Assembly: GCF_042453785.1 (NCBI RefSeq)
Contig: NC_091663.1
Location: 36,725,001 to 36,789,000 of the forward strand
Reading direction: 5' to 3'
Length of the DNA: 64,000 bases
DNA from: Malus domestica
Lineage: Eukaryota; Streptophyta; Magnoliopsida; Rosales; Rosaceae
Below, piece after piece: positions 46,631 to 58,757 of the stretch. Both the position numbers and the translations under genes were made by a program. Position 1 is the stretch's first letter, and every line of letters begins with the position of its first letter. The notes under the pieces were generated by a model. It saw nothing but the letters and a program-made list of their open reading frames with translations. It had not been told where the DNA came from and ran no database searches.

Positions 46631-48500
46631 TGCCGACCTCCAAGCTCGAACTTCTGAAGCTAAATGCAGCACATGAAGAATTCGAATACAGCTATGAATC
46701 GCTGGGAGTTTGGGATAGAGTTAGGGTTAAGGCTTCGAAGAGAGGGGAGAGAGAGAGAGAGAGAGAGAGAGGGAAAGGGTAGAAGCGTAGGAATGTAAAA
46801 CCCAAAATGTCCACGTCGCACGAGCGCTTGTTACTTGTCACAATTGGCGCGTGTATTTTTCGGGGCCGGTTCGTGGGTTCTGCGCTTAATTACTCTCAGG
46901 ATTCGGTTAGTAATTGAATCGTGTTCAATTTGAAAGTAACAAAGTGAGACGCATGTAGAAATTTCTTCTAGTAGGACAATTAAAAATAATTAAGAAAATC
47001 TTATTATAATATGGTTATACGTAATATAATATTAAGAATAGTTTCAAACGATAATGTATAACAATTCTAGTTTTACAAAAATTTCAATATAGTATTAGAA
47101 AGTAACAAAGTGATGAAAAAAATTTAAGTACATGATAGGCGAGAGAGGGTTTTTTCGGTTTGAATAACATAACAAGAGCATTATTGCTCATATAATATTT
47201 GATATGGAGTATAAGTAGAATGAATGTATGTTAGATATTGGATACATATATTTTTTTCAAAGATAACCCATGTATATTATATAATTGTAGTTTGCAACTA
47301 AACAAACCAATTACTTAAGTGGGGGCATCTGCCCTCAGTGAGCCTTCATTGCCTCCGTCCATGTGAGTAACGAGTAAGAATTTGTCTTTAAGAGGGGAAC
47401 AACAATTGAAAATAGTTGCTAATACTCTGTAAGCTGAGGAGCAAAAGGAGGAATCCGCCTGAGGAAAGGCTTGAGTCTTATTAGCTGGTTGGTGTGGACT
47501 CGAACTGTCGACATCCATCACATAGTAAACTACCGCCTCTCAGACCCTAACTGATTTATCATAGAGGCCAACAATAGACAATAACTCCCCCTCCCTCCCC
47601 CCCCCCCCACAACACAGCTTACAACTTCATTGTATTGTGCTCTTATATGTGTGTTCTAGACTTGAAATCAGCACGTTTAGTTAATTATAGTCGTATCTCT
47701 TCCTATGAATATGATTTCTCATGTGATGATCAATTAGTCAGCTCAAAGTGAGTGCGTAACCTTACCAACTAACAAGAACTAGTATTAGGACGATTCACAT
47801 TGGGGGTTATTACTAATATGCGTAAAGCTTGAAAATATCACATGTAAGGGAATGTTTAGTTATAAGGAATGAATTTGTAATGAGTATAGTTATAGCCTTT
47901 TACTAAAACTAAGGTAACTAGTGAATCAACAAAAAAGTGGATCCTACATGGATTTTGGTTCGAAATACCTAAAAACTAGAGGTATCTCCTTAACATAGAA
48001 GGATGTGATTATTCCATAGTCAATATTTCTAATCTCTAATCCTTCTTATTCTCATTTATTCTCGTACACATAGCAGAGTTGTAAGTTGGACTGAAAATTC
48101 CAAATCAAACGAAAATTTTCGTTTCGAATCTAAACATTTCCTATTCTGAAAAATTTCAAAAGATTTAGATGATAATTGAAATATACATAAAGCCATAAGC
48201 CTTAGCACATAAAGCCTATAAAATGTTCGGGTTTTATGTTCCAAAACTTGCTCTGCTATTCTACCCTAGTCTGGTTGAGGAAGAATTACGAGGTGTAAAA
48301 CAAAAAAAATATGCTTGATTCTCTAAAAATCTACTTATCTTCAATCAGAATTTTAATAGAGTTTATGATATTTTGAAAAAAAAATTGAGAGATTTTGTTC
48401 TGTACTTTTTAAGCAGTGTTGAATTTCACTTTTCTTCTGAAAATTTGACAAATTCACTCAAAGTTTTAAGTAAGGTCAATAGAAATTTTAAAATTTTTTA
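46631..48500. other. LD 5' flank and spacer
   Basis: Contains the LD leader with a (GA)n run (46747-46770) and a poly(C) run near 47599-47608. The spacer 46800-48500 shows no credible exon. The ORFs at 47315-47521 and 48056-48244 have no recognisable domain. Confidence 0.45.
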
Positions 48501-48655
48501 AGGGAACTTTAATGAAAAGCTTCCGGTACTGTTCATTTTAACAAAAAACCACATTTTTACATTAAAAATTCAATCATTGTACTATTCACTTTACCTTTTA
48601 TTTTGTCCTTATCGTTAAAATTCAAAATTTTCAAGTTTTTTTTATTAATTTTCCT
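48501..48655 (-). repeat. Small MITE copy D
   Basis: Inverted relative to copies B and C: AGGGAACTTTAATGAAAAGC, then TCCGGTACTGTTC, then TACTATTCACTTTACC, ending TTAATTTTCCT. Confidence 0.7.
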
Positions 48656-48930
48656 AAATTTTAGTAAGTTTATAATTTTATAGATTTTGATGGACTTTAA
48701 GCAAAGATTTATAAATACATTTAAAATCCCTCAAAATACAACTGTACACTCTTATCTCTTTGGAAAAGGATCCTCCTCGGATTTTTTCCTGGATATCCGT
48801 GATCTCTTCCGTTCATCGTACATCGTATAGTTAAAAATCATTTCAAAATTTAAAATTAAATATGAGTAATACTGAACGAAAATTGACCGCATGATATACA
48901 ATAAACGGCGAGATGATGGGATACCTTGGA

Positions 48931-49075
48931 AAAATGAACTTTAACGAAAAACATCCGGTACTGTTCACTTTAACGAAAAACCACATTTTTACACTAAAAA
49001 ATCAATTCTTATACTATTCACTTTACCATTTATTTTGTCTCTATCGTTCAAACTCAAAGTTTGATTAGTTCCTTT
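48931..49075 (-). repeat. Small MITE copy E in the FolD upstream region
   Basis: Same orientation as copy D: AATGAACTTTAACGAAAAAC, CCGGTACTGTTCAC, TACTATTCACTTTACC, TTAGTTCCTTT. It ends 250 bp before the FolD start codon, so it lies in or beside the promoter. Confidence 0.7.
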
Positions 49076-49324
49076 GGAAAAATATCTGGCTAGAATCCTT
49101 TCCTTATCACTCTATCGTCCTGCCACTATTTCCTCTTCGCGATTTCCAGGGATTGCATCTGGGATTTTTCCTAGCTCTCTCGATTCTCCACCCGACGCCC
49201 TCTGTCTCCCCGATTAGGGGTTTCCAGGTTTGTTTTACTGGATCACAGTAACCCTTTGCGGTTCGAGGTCCGAGTCAGCCCGACCCATCCTTAATCTCCT
49301 CAAGACCGAGCGAGTGATTGATCA

Positions 49325-51102
49325 ATGGCATCACAATCTGATCACAAGGCTGCGATAATCGATGGGAAAGCTATAGCTCAGACCATCCGAAATGAGATTG
49401 CGGAGGAAGTTCGTCATCTGTCCCAGAAATACGGCAAGGTTTGCTTTTGCTCTGGCTGGATTTTTGACATTGTTTGGTGCATGAATCTTGACGATGCGAT
49501 TGTGTGATTGTTTAGGTTCCGGGACTGGCAGTGGTGATAGTTGGGACCCGGAAGGACTCCCAAAGCTATGTGAGCATGAAGCGAAAGGCGTGCGCTGAAG
49601 TTGGGATCAAATCTGTGGACATTGACCTCCCGGAGAATGTGTCCCAAGACGACCTCATTGCCAAAGTTCACGAATTGAATGCTACTTCTGATGTACATGG
49701 TTAGTTGAATGAATGATAATTGCCCAGTTTTTACTTTTGAGTTGACAAATGATTCTGATGGAAGACCTGACACAAAACCGAGCGAAATGGCGTTGTAGGA
49801 TTCATACAGCCGACCCTACTTAGCGGGATAAGGCTTGGTTGTTGTTGTTGTTATAGTTGACAAATTATTTGGAAAATCTTTGATTTAGGTTTAATGGGTT
49901 TTGAAAGTAGGTTTGATTTTGTTGATAGGTATACTAGTTCAGCTCCCATTGCCAAACCATATTAATGAGGAGAAAGTGTTGAGTGAAATCAGCATCGAGA
50001 AGGATGTTGATGGCTTTCATCCTCTCAACATCGGCAAACTTGCAATGAAAGGCAGAGAACCTCTGTTCCTTCCTTGCACTCCCAAGGCAAGACTCGAGTT
50101 TGTATTCAAACATAGATAGATGCTGACGCACACACATGTACGTTTGGTATGTTCAAGTATACTGTCAAACGCGGAACCTTTATTGTCCAAGCAATATTCA
50201 CATAAAATCGTGAAAGCCATGCATGTACAGGTTGTAGTTTTGTTTTGTAATGGTTTTTTTCTGCAGGGATGTCTTGAACTTCTGTCGCGGAGTGGGATAA
50301 GCATAAGGGGGAAGAAAGCAGTGGTTGTTGGCAGAAGTAACATTGTTGGACTACCAGTTTCATTGCTTCTTTTGAAAGCAGATGCTACTGTTACCGTAGT
50401 CCATTCCCGCACACCTGATCCAGAGAGTTTCATCTGTGAAGCGGACATTGTTATTGCTGCAGCAGGACAGGCAATGATGGTAGGCAATTCATAGATTATA
50501 GTTCCTTGGTATGCCGTAACATTGTCTTATGACATGCCGGTGTTATCTTATTTTATATTGCTTGGCTTTCGATGAAAAATTAGTACTTAGTTTTGTTCTG
50601 GTGAGAAGAATAGGACTAGTTGTTTGGTTCCATTCATCCCAAGTGAAGGAAAAAGGATATTCCATCGTTCAATTTGGAGTTGTAAGACAATGCATTAGAA
50701 ATTTATAAGCTTTCATTAGAATAACCGACTTCTGCTGCTGCAGCTAGCATTGTGTCGGTTCTGCACTTTCCTTGTCTTCGTTAGCTCCCGTGGCGATTAT
50801 TGTTTATGTTTTAACTCGATGAAATCTATTTACCATCAATTTTGTTAATCTATTTCTTGACTGAATTTCAGATCAAGGGTAGTTGGATAAAACCCGGTGC
50901 TGCTGTCATTGATGTCGGCACAAATGCTATAGACGATCCGAGTAGAAAGTCGGGCTATAGATTGGTTGGAGATGTAGATTTCCAGGAAGCATGTAAGGTA
51001 GCCGGATGGGTAACTCCTGTTCCTGGTGGCGTCGGACCAATGACGGTGGCAATGTTGCTCAAGAACACTTTGGATGGTGCTAAGCATGCTATTGCGCAAT
51101 AA
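49325..51102 (+). CDS. Bifunctional methylene-THF dehydrogenase/cyclohydrolase (FolD)
   Basis: Oxidises 5,10-methylene-THF with NADP+ and hydrolyses the 5,10-methenyl product to 10-formyl-THF, linking serine-derived one-carbon units to purine and formyl pools. Five exons, 49325-49438, 49516-49699, 49929-50086, 50267-50479 and 50872-51102, give 299 residues, the size of the plant cytosolic form. Seen: [20 protein letters not shown], containing the YVxxK signature with its catalytic Lys; [32 protein letters not shown] then [10 protein letters not shown]; the dinucleotide loop [26 protein letters not shown]. No targeting peptide precedes [14 protein letters not shown]. Intron 3 fits only with a GC donor. 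Intron 2 contains a short LINE insertion. Confidence 0.95.
49751..49854 (+). mobile_element. Short 5'-truncated LINE insertion in FolD intron 2
   Basis: 104 bp flanked by an 11-bp duplication AGTTGACAAAT (49740-49750 and 49855-49865). It matches only the last ~80 bp of the LINE family seen at 4456-9000 (GGCGTTGTAGGATTCATACA, GCCGACCCTACTTAGCGGG) and ends in (GTT)n. That is a textbook target-primed insertion. Confidence 0.88.
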
Positions 51103-52667
51103 AGCCCCCCCTTGTCCTTTGATCCCTTCATAATAAGCTGCTGCTCAAGAACACTTTGTATGTTATCTATATTAAGGGAGAGAGACACAACAAATGATAT
51201 AATCTACGCTAAAAGATAGGGGGTATGCTTAGCCTTATAATGGGCAATAATGTGGTTCAAATTTAATTTTTGTGAGAATCGAACCTAAAACATTTTACTT
51301 ACAAGTGAATATGAATATCATTAGATCATCGTACTAAGTGATAATAACTTGTTGTCTTTGTGTTACATTGAAAGTCCAATAACCGAACGAGAATTGATGA
51401 GTTGATAAAGATAGTTCTCTTTGCTAAACTAAAAAAAGGGTTAAAAAAAAGTCCAACAAATCTTAAAGTTTGATGAGCATCAAGACAATGATTAACTGCC
51501 AGAAATAATTTGATTGACAGTTAATTAACCAGAATCCTTCTGAATTTTATTTTAAATTATATCTGTTATTGTCAAGTTCTGTCATCTCAATTTATCACTA
51601 ACTTGCAAATATTTGATTAAATACATTTCCAGCCTAGCTACCGACGATCTTCAAAGAACGCTTTTGCTCCTTTTGAACATAAGCATTTAGAATAACCCGT
51701 TTACCATCCGATTAGAAAGCTTTTTCTTAGTCTTACGCGTTTTCTCAATGAGATTATGTTATGTTGATCAAGTTATTAATTACGTACCTGAAAAATCATA
51801 GTTCAACCATTGAGATGGATGTGCGTCCAATCGGAGTTGTTTAACAATTCGTTGAACCTTGGAAGTCATCTTCTCATTTTTGTATTGTATACTCATTTCT
51901 CTTCAGGGAAATTGGCTACTACCGATATATATACAAACTGTCTTATTTTTACCTAATCTGAATACATGCCTTATTCCTTGCTTGACCATTGATAAGTTAA
52001 GTTGGACATATGTCTAAAGTATATCTTCAATCAGAGTACCTGCATTTATACTTATATATGTCCAACTTAAACCTCTCATTGGACAAACAACCGGTTAGCC
52101 ATGGTTGCATAGTATATACTAGGAATAGTGTCTGCGCGTTCTGCGGGATTACAAAATGTGTGAGTATAATATATACAGATATGTAAAGAATGATGAAGTT
52201 TTAATCAAATGTGTATAAGGGCTTGTGAAAATGATGGCATTCAAATGAAAGTATGTATAAAAGTGAAGGAATAGAAAAAGAAAAATATGACACATACCAT
52301 TTTTTTTACTTGAAAATTTGGTGTCATTCTTTAGGCCTTTTGGTGCAAATGGCACAATTAAATCAAGCAAGTTGAAAAGTGAAATGATACGTGTAAAAAG
52401 ATGGATCAGATATATCTTGTCAAGGATAATTATTTTAATTATTGGGAATATGTAATATTATCAATGCTATGTTATTTTGAATTTTGGTTACTTTTCATAT
52501 ATATGCTATGATGTTTTGGGTAACAGTTTTGTAACTACTATCGATTTAATTTTTTTTTAAATAATTGTGAGAGGCCCCTCTTTACCCGAAATTCGGGCTT
52601 TGCCTCGGGCTTTGCCACTGCCACCTAATCCAAACCCCGACATCCACCCATCACAACCACTCCAGCT
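51103..52667. other. FolD 3' flank and spacer
   Basis: The FolD 3' untranslated region runs into AT-rich spacer. No credible gene. The stretch 51103-51190 repeats part of the last exon wording (AAGAACACTTTG at 51061 and 51148). Confidence 0.45.
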
Positions 52668-52675
52668 ACTCTTTA

Positions 52676-53583
52676 TAGGGGTGGGTTCGGTTCAAATCGG
52701 TTTGGTTTTTTGCCAAAACCGAAACCAAACCGAAATTTCGGTTCGGTTCATTTTTTTTCGGTTCGGTTTTTTCCGGTTCGGTTTCGGTTTTTTTTTTTTA
52801 AATGAAAAACATTGAAATTTTAAATTTTAACATATCCAACACATTCATAACATAAACATTATAACCAGAATCAAAGACAATGAAAATAAACATTTAAAGT
52901 TGAACTAAAATCATCAATCAAGTCTTTCAAAGTCCAAACTAACAACCTCACAACACAAAAATCGTACAAATGACTTAGAAAAGTTAAATTGTATGATGTT
53001 GTTCAAAGATCAGGGATGTTTGCTTGTAACTGCATGTTGACAACTTGATTAGTAAAAGTAATGCGTGGGTGGATTTATTTAGTGTGTGTTGGATTCTTTT
53101 CCATCACAAATTACCCAAGTAATCTACCCGAAATAAATGTTTATGGATTATGTTACATGTTATATGAGAGTAGATTTAGAAAAGAAAGCTGGGGCAGAAG
53201 TAGACAGTGCTATGGAGACGGATGTAGGTACTTCAGGAGGATATTTGGTTCCGGAACCTTATATGGGGGAGAAATAATAGGTTAGGGTTAAGAGTTTTTA
53301 TAGGTCTTTTTTAATATTTTGAGCTTAAAGTTTGGCAACACATTGGGTTTAACACATTTTAACTTACAAATTGGGTTTAGAAAATAATACCCAAAACAAA
53401 TAATTAAATAAAAAAAATTAATTTAATTAATTCGGTTCAGTTCGGTTTCTAAATCACTAAAACCGAACCGAACCAAAAGAATTCGGTTTAGTTCGATTTT
53501 TTCAATTCGGTTCGGTTTTTTCAGTCTCAATTCGGTTCGGTTTTCGGTTTTTTTCGGTTTTTGTTTTTTTGAACCCACCCCTA
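52676..53583. mobile_element. 908-bp non-autonomous hAT-type transposon
   Basis: Terminal inverted repeats TAGGGGTGGGTTC / GAACCCACCCCTA, and an 8-bp target duplication ACTCTTTA at 52668-52675 and 53584-53591. Both ends carry many subterminal copies of CGGTTCGGTTT in both orientations, typical of transposase-binding repeats. The interior (52800-53400) has no transposase domain. Confidence 0.93.
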
Positions 53584-53591
53584 ACTCTTTA

Positions 53592-54380
53592 TCCTTTCAT
53601 CGTCGCTCAAACCCCAATTCCTCTCTACCTGTCTCTGAACAACCTCGTTTTCTCTTCGATCTAGATCCGGATGGAAATCCATCACTAATCTCAATCATGA
53701 CTTCCCCCGAACCTCTATACAATGTTGCTTAATTTATGGGACTAATCGAATCTGGCAAACAATTTTGGTCTGACTCCAAGTAATCGAGAAACGAAGGACC
53801 ATCCGATCCCTAACCTCTTCCTCTACCACAAGGTCCCAGCCCACCCCAAGTAAAAGAGCTGACTTCATCTCTAACCGTGAAACGATCATACATGTCACGC
53901 CGCGGGAGAGTTGAGTGGAAGTCAGTGGGAGGGGAGAGTAAGGAAGAATATTATATTGGTTGAATGGATAGGTAGAGAGTGTGTGTGCGGTTCGGCAGAA
54001 AATGGGGAAAAGGGAGGGGAGGTGTGATGATGATGGGTAATAAAATAATGAAATATAGGATGATTGATGGGCAATAAAATAATGAAAAACTAATTATCTC
54101 TACTTGTAGAATTACATATGATATACGACCCGGTATTCCTAACAAGGGCAGACCAAACTTTTTGTTTAATAAGCTACAATACAAAATAATTAATGTATTG
54201 ATGACACCATCCTATATTTGGCTTCTATTTAGAAGGGTTCGGCCATGCTACCATTAGGTCAGTGAACGACTTCTTGTAGAGTATTATTAATCGCGTGCAT
54301 GCCTATATAAAGTCGGTAGAAGTGCATGGTTTATTCACTCCTATGCGAACCAATTTTATCAAACTCATACTATTGGTTGC
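53592..54380. other. Spacer and promoter of desiccation-related gene
   Basis: No exon seen. A TATATAAAG box at about 54303 lies 78 bp before the start codon. The same box region is preserved upstream of the truncated paralogue at 59790. Confidence 0.5.
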
Positions 54381-55537
54381 ATGAAATTAGCAGTAATGGC
54401 TACTACTTCTGCATCTTATTTCAGTGCTGCCTTTGTTTTCCTTGTTGCTTTGAATTTCCTCAGCTTTCAGGTCATTACTGCTTCTGGTCATGCACCCAAC
54501 GACAGTGACTACCTAGGGTTTATGTTGAACTTGGAATATTTGGACGGTGAGTTTTACTCATACGGTGTTTTTGGCAATGACCTCGATAGTATCTCCCCAA
54601 ACTTGTCCCAAGGGGGCCCGCGTCCTATTGGTGGTCAGAAGGCCAATCTCGACCCCCTTGTGACTGAAATAATCAAGGAATTTGCTTATGAACAAGTTGG
54701 TCATATCAGGTATAGAGTGCATGATCAACTGTTGTAAATTTTATTAATTCTGATTAACCCTAGATGGTAGATATAATATGTATCTGATTAATTTTCAGAG
54801 CAATCACTCAGGCAACAGGCGGGTTCCCAAGGCCTCTTATAAACATCAGCAGAGCCCTTTTCTCACTACTTGTTGACCTAGCAGTGGGTTACCCATTGCT
54901 CCCTCCATTTGACCCTTACGCAAACACAGTCAATTATCTTATAGCAGCGCAAGCACTGAATTATGATGGTGTAGTGGGTTATGTTTACATCAATGCAAAC
55001 CTCAACACCGATGCTGCTAACAGAGTACGTATAATAAGAAATGTTTGTTAAAACAGTTCTTGTTAATAGTTAGTTAACAACATTTCTATCTATTAATAAT
55101 TTTTTTCACAATTAATTAATTAACTATAACTTTTGGGTAACGTATGTAATTCAACATGCATGCAGTTGGGTGCATCGCTTTTGGGTACGAAGGCTGGACA
55201 AAATGCAGTGGTGCGTGCATTACTGTATGAGAGAGCGAATCAGACGGTGGCTCCGTACAATCTCACGGTGGCTAATATCGTCAGCCGAATTGCTGAATTT
55301 GGGAACAAGGTGGCCAGGGGTGGCCTCGAAGAAGGCATCATAGTACCCATCACGCTTGGGGCTGAGAATCGAACGGTCACGAATGTCCTATCAGCGGACA
55401 CGAATTCGCTGTCCTATGCAAGGACGCCAGGAGAGATCTTGAGGATTCTGTATGGAACAGGAAATGAATGTGTGCCTGGCGGCTTTTTCCCTGCAAGAGC
55501 AAATGGCCAAATTGCAAGGACCTGCATTACTATATAA
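54381..55537 (+). CDS. Desiccation-related protein PCC13-62-like (ferritin-like)
   Basis: Secreted member of the ferritin-like 2 family named after a Craterostigma drought-induced protein; biochemical role unknown. Three exons, 54381-54709, 54799-55024 and 55166-55537, give 308 residues, all GT-AG. The first 35 or so residues are a signal peptide with a hydrophobic core (FSAAFVFLVALNFLSF) cut near ASG-HA. Seen after it: YLGFMLNLEYLDGEFYSYGV, EFAYEQVGHIRAITQATGGF, PRPLINIS and FDPYANTVNYLIAAQALNYD. The C-terminal part has TPGEILRILYGTG and GGFFPARANGQI. Glu and His in the first two blocks sit where the diiron helices of ferritin-like folds carry ligands. An alternative start six codons downstream (MATTSAS) is possible. 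Confidence 0.93.
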
Positions 55538-56247
55538 GCAAAAGCACAATAATCAAAGCTGTGGGTTTATACCCAATAATAAATAAACGCTGGTTCATGT
55601 AACTGCGTCCAAATGTATCCAACTAAATGCACACACGTATATATGTGTGTATTTAGAATTTAAGAGATGTATTCGACCATGAATCTTAATAAAAAAAAAA
55701 TATATATAATGATATTAAATTAACAAGGTCTTGATTGATTATGTTTATTCAGCTCTCTTACTACACCGAATATAAGCTATTATAAGTACCCTTTTTCTTA
55801 TTAAAAACTAGCATTTACCTACACACTTTGTGTGTATGTACACATTTTTTTAGAAAATGAGAAGGAGAGAGGAAGAGAGAGAGAACGTCCCCGAGTGGGA
55901 GATTTTTGTTTTTGGTTTTTGTTTTTATTTGTTTTTTTATTAATATTGGAGGTATTTTAACATCATTGTAGGTGAGACTTTAATAAAAAACAGTAAATTT
56001 AGACTTATGAAATTACATTATTTCCCATCATTTTTTTTTTTTGTGATAGAAGACTAATTTGTCTTTTTACCATCTTTTGGTTGACAAAGAGGGTTTTATT
56101 AATTAGTGGAGATTAGAATTCATCGCAATAGAGCTTTAGCAGCCAATATTGTTCCCTGCTCTTTTTGGCTGGATTCCTGTTTCAGTAAAGCTAATCTATT
56201 ACGTTGTAGCCGTATGGCCAACCAGGCTCACAAAACAAAAGCATTAA
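55538..56247. other. 3' flank and spacer
   Basis: Probable 3' untranslated region with AATAAATAAAC near 55580, then AT-rich spacer with a poly(T) run (56029-56041). No gene. Confidence 0.45.
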
Positions 56248-57347
56248 GGGCGTGTTTACCACCAGAATGGAGGTAGAAGAAAAGGAATTGAATTCCTCTC
56301 CAAGTGATTCTGCCATTTACCAAATTTTGGGAATGAAAAAAATTAGTGAGCTCCACCCAAAATCAGTAATTGTATTCCTGATATCCCCGGAATCCAAACA
56401 CTGACTTGAATGTGGTAATTGAATTCCAAAAGAAAGCCAACATCAGGAATCAAACTTCTCTACAGAAATTGCCTTACCCCTCCCATCTGCCTCCCACGAT
56501 TCAACCACCAAAAGCACACCCATCCCCACCCTTAACTAACGCAGACCACCACACCACCTCCCACTGCCAAGACCTATCACCAACCTATCCGAACAATTTT
56601 ACAAACAAACTCCGGACACCCCAGATCCAAATTCAGATGGAGAAAGAGAGATGCAGATGAGTATAGATAAAAGAAAAACCTTATGACTACCCACTGCGGA
56701 TCGAATTTCTATTGCATACATTTTTACAGAGAGCATAACATAAAGCATTGAGCGGCTGGCAAATCGTTGAGAAATCCGAGAATGGCCAGAGGCAAGGAGT
56801 TCATGATTTACCGCCAAAATGAGATCTTCAGGCCGATAGAACCCAACAAGGTCAGGATGGGCAAGAGTTGGCGCTTAGGGATGATCGCAAAAACAATATG
56901 CGGATGCAAACAGGGAGAGTAGAAAGAGTTGTGGTGGAACCGTAGAGGTTCCCAAACCGTTCTCTTTTTTTTGTTGAGTATTTTTACTTCTTTTCCTTGT
57001 TGAATTAGGTTTTTACTCTTTAAGAAATAAAAAAAAAAGTTCAAGTTTTATTAAAAATAATTATATGAGAATTGTTAAGATTTTAGTAAAACTATATATG
57101 CGTGTGTGTGAAATTGTATTAAAAAGTTAAGATTTTTTCTATTATTAAGATTAAAGGGTATTTTAGTAATCATATTAATTTTTGTTCCGATTCAGGTGAA
57201 CTGGTAAACAACTTATATCATTTCAACTCCAATTCTAGGACATTATAGTAAACAACTTTGACAGGAATTCGATTCGGACTCATTCCCATTCCAATTCCCC
57301 CTCAATTCAATTCCTCTTATTTTGATTACGGATTTGTAAACGAGCCA
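56248..57347. mobile_element. PIF/Harbinger-like non-autonomous element
   Basis: Ends GGGCGTGTTTAC (56248) and GTAAACGAGCCA (57347) form an inverted repeat flanked by TAA on both sides (56245-56247, 57348-57350). TAA duplication and GGGC...GTTTAC ends are typical of Tourist/PIF-type MITEs. Further inside, GGAATTGAATTCCTC-like words face GAATTCGATTC and AATTCAATTCCTC. The 1.1-kb size and the unrelated middle (about 56480-57050) suggest a nested insert. No transposase seen. Confidence 0.75.
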
Positions 57348-57350
57348 TAA

Positions 57351-58757
57351 GACACCATATGCTTTAGTCTCATTTCATCCCATCCTAGTTTCACTTGCGG
57401 AACCACATTGTTCATAAATAAAGGGGTAATATGCTAAAGGAGATCACATATTATATCATATTAGAGTATCATCTTATGTGACAAATGATGGACATAATCA
57501 ATATTTAGTGAGATAACTTCATTAATTGACACAACATTTACATGTTACTTCCTACATCAGCTAATACACTAACATAAAAGAGCTCTTTATTGAATCTATT
57601 CAAAATAAGTGTAGGACTCCTTGGAGGATTTGTGCTATTGTTGAGGACATTCACTGGCTAACCAACAACTTTACATCGATTTCATGTAACTACATCTACT
57701 GCGAAGCCAAAGTTCTTGAAAATGCTCTTACTAGTGTAGGCCATAAAATTCAGGGTATAAGGTTCTTTTGTCAAAAAGCTAGGCATGTTTTCATTTTTTT
57801 AATACAAGCCATATTTCTATTAATTATAAATTACTCTAAGAGGAGTTAGGAGAGTTTGAACCTGTGAACAACCACCCTAGATGCAATGCTTTCATTTTGA
57901 TTTCATTGGACTTGGAGGCTCGTCTATGCAATGAAGTTCAATTTCCGTTCGAATAGAGAATAAACTTGGTAGAAAAACACGAAAAAAAATAGAACCCCAC
58001 CCCTTCCCCACTCCCCCAAAAAGCGACATATCTGATGTCCCCATTTTGTTTCTTCATCTACAACTTTTTTGAACTTTTTGACATTTGTACTTTACCTTAT
58101 ATCATTTATTTAAAATAAATGAAAAAAAAAATTATAATCTGCCACTTAGTATTACAGTTTAGTAATATTACTCACCACTTATAAATGAGAGGTCTTAGAT
58201 TCGAACCGAGGAGCCAGAAATTTTTTTATGGGTGGGTTAGCTAAAAAAAATTATCCTAAAATCAAGTGATATTTTTATGCTACATACGTATTGTATGCAA
58301 AAATTTAAGTCTAATTTTTGTATTTGTACACTAAAATTTGCTTGGCATAAACTCAATATGCTTCGCAATTGCAAACTACAAAAATTACAATAAATCATCC
58401 AATTTCACATATATTTAGATGCAAACACAAGATGATAGAAACTTGATACATGGACTATCTCAATTACAACCACACAACTAACACAAAACAAAACAGTGAA
58501 AGTAGAAGTAACAAAAAAAAATTGGTTGAAAATAATATAAATAAAGCCCACTGAATCAAAGCAGAATAATCTTGAACAAAATAACATTGCCACAAATCGT
58601 ACCTGGGATATAGCCCACCGTAGCCTTTGGTGTTCTCTGCTAGTGGTACGAACCTTGTAGTTGGCATGTTCGATATCAATTTATTTCTCTCATCTGTTAT
58701 GTGTAAATATAAACATGGCCAAACCTAGCCTATATATGAAGTTACCTATCGAGCAAT
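57351..58757. other. Spacer, nothing recognised
   Basis: AT-rich with homopolymer runs. The minus-strand ORFs 58405-58593 and 58464-58679 are low-complexity Phe/Leu-rich and not credible. Confidence 0.4.
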
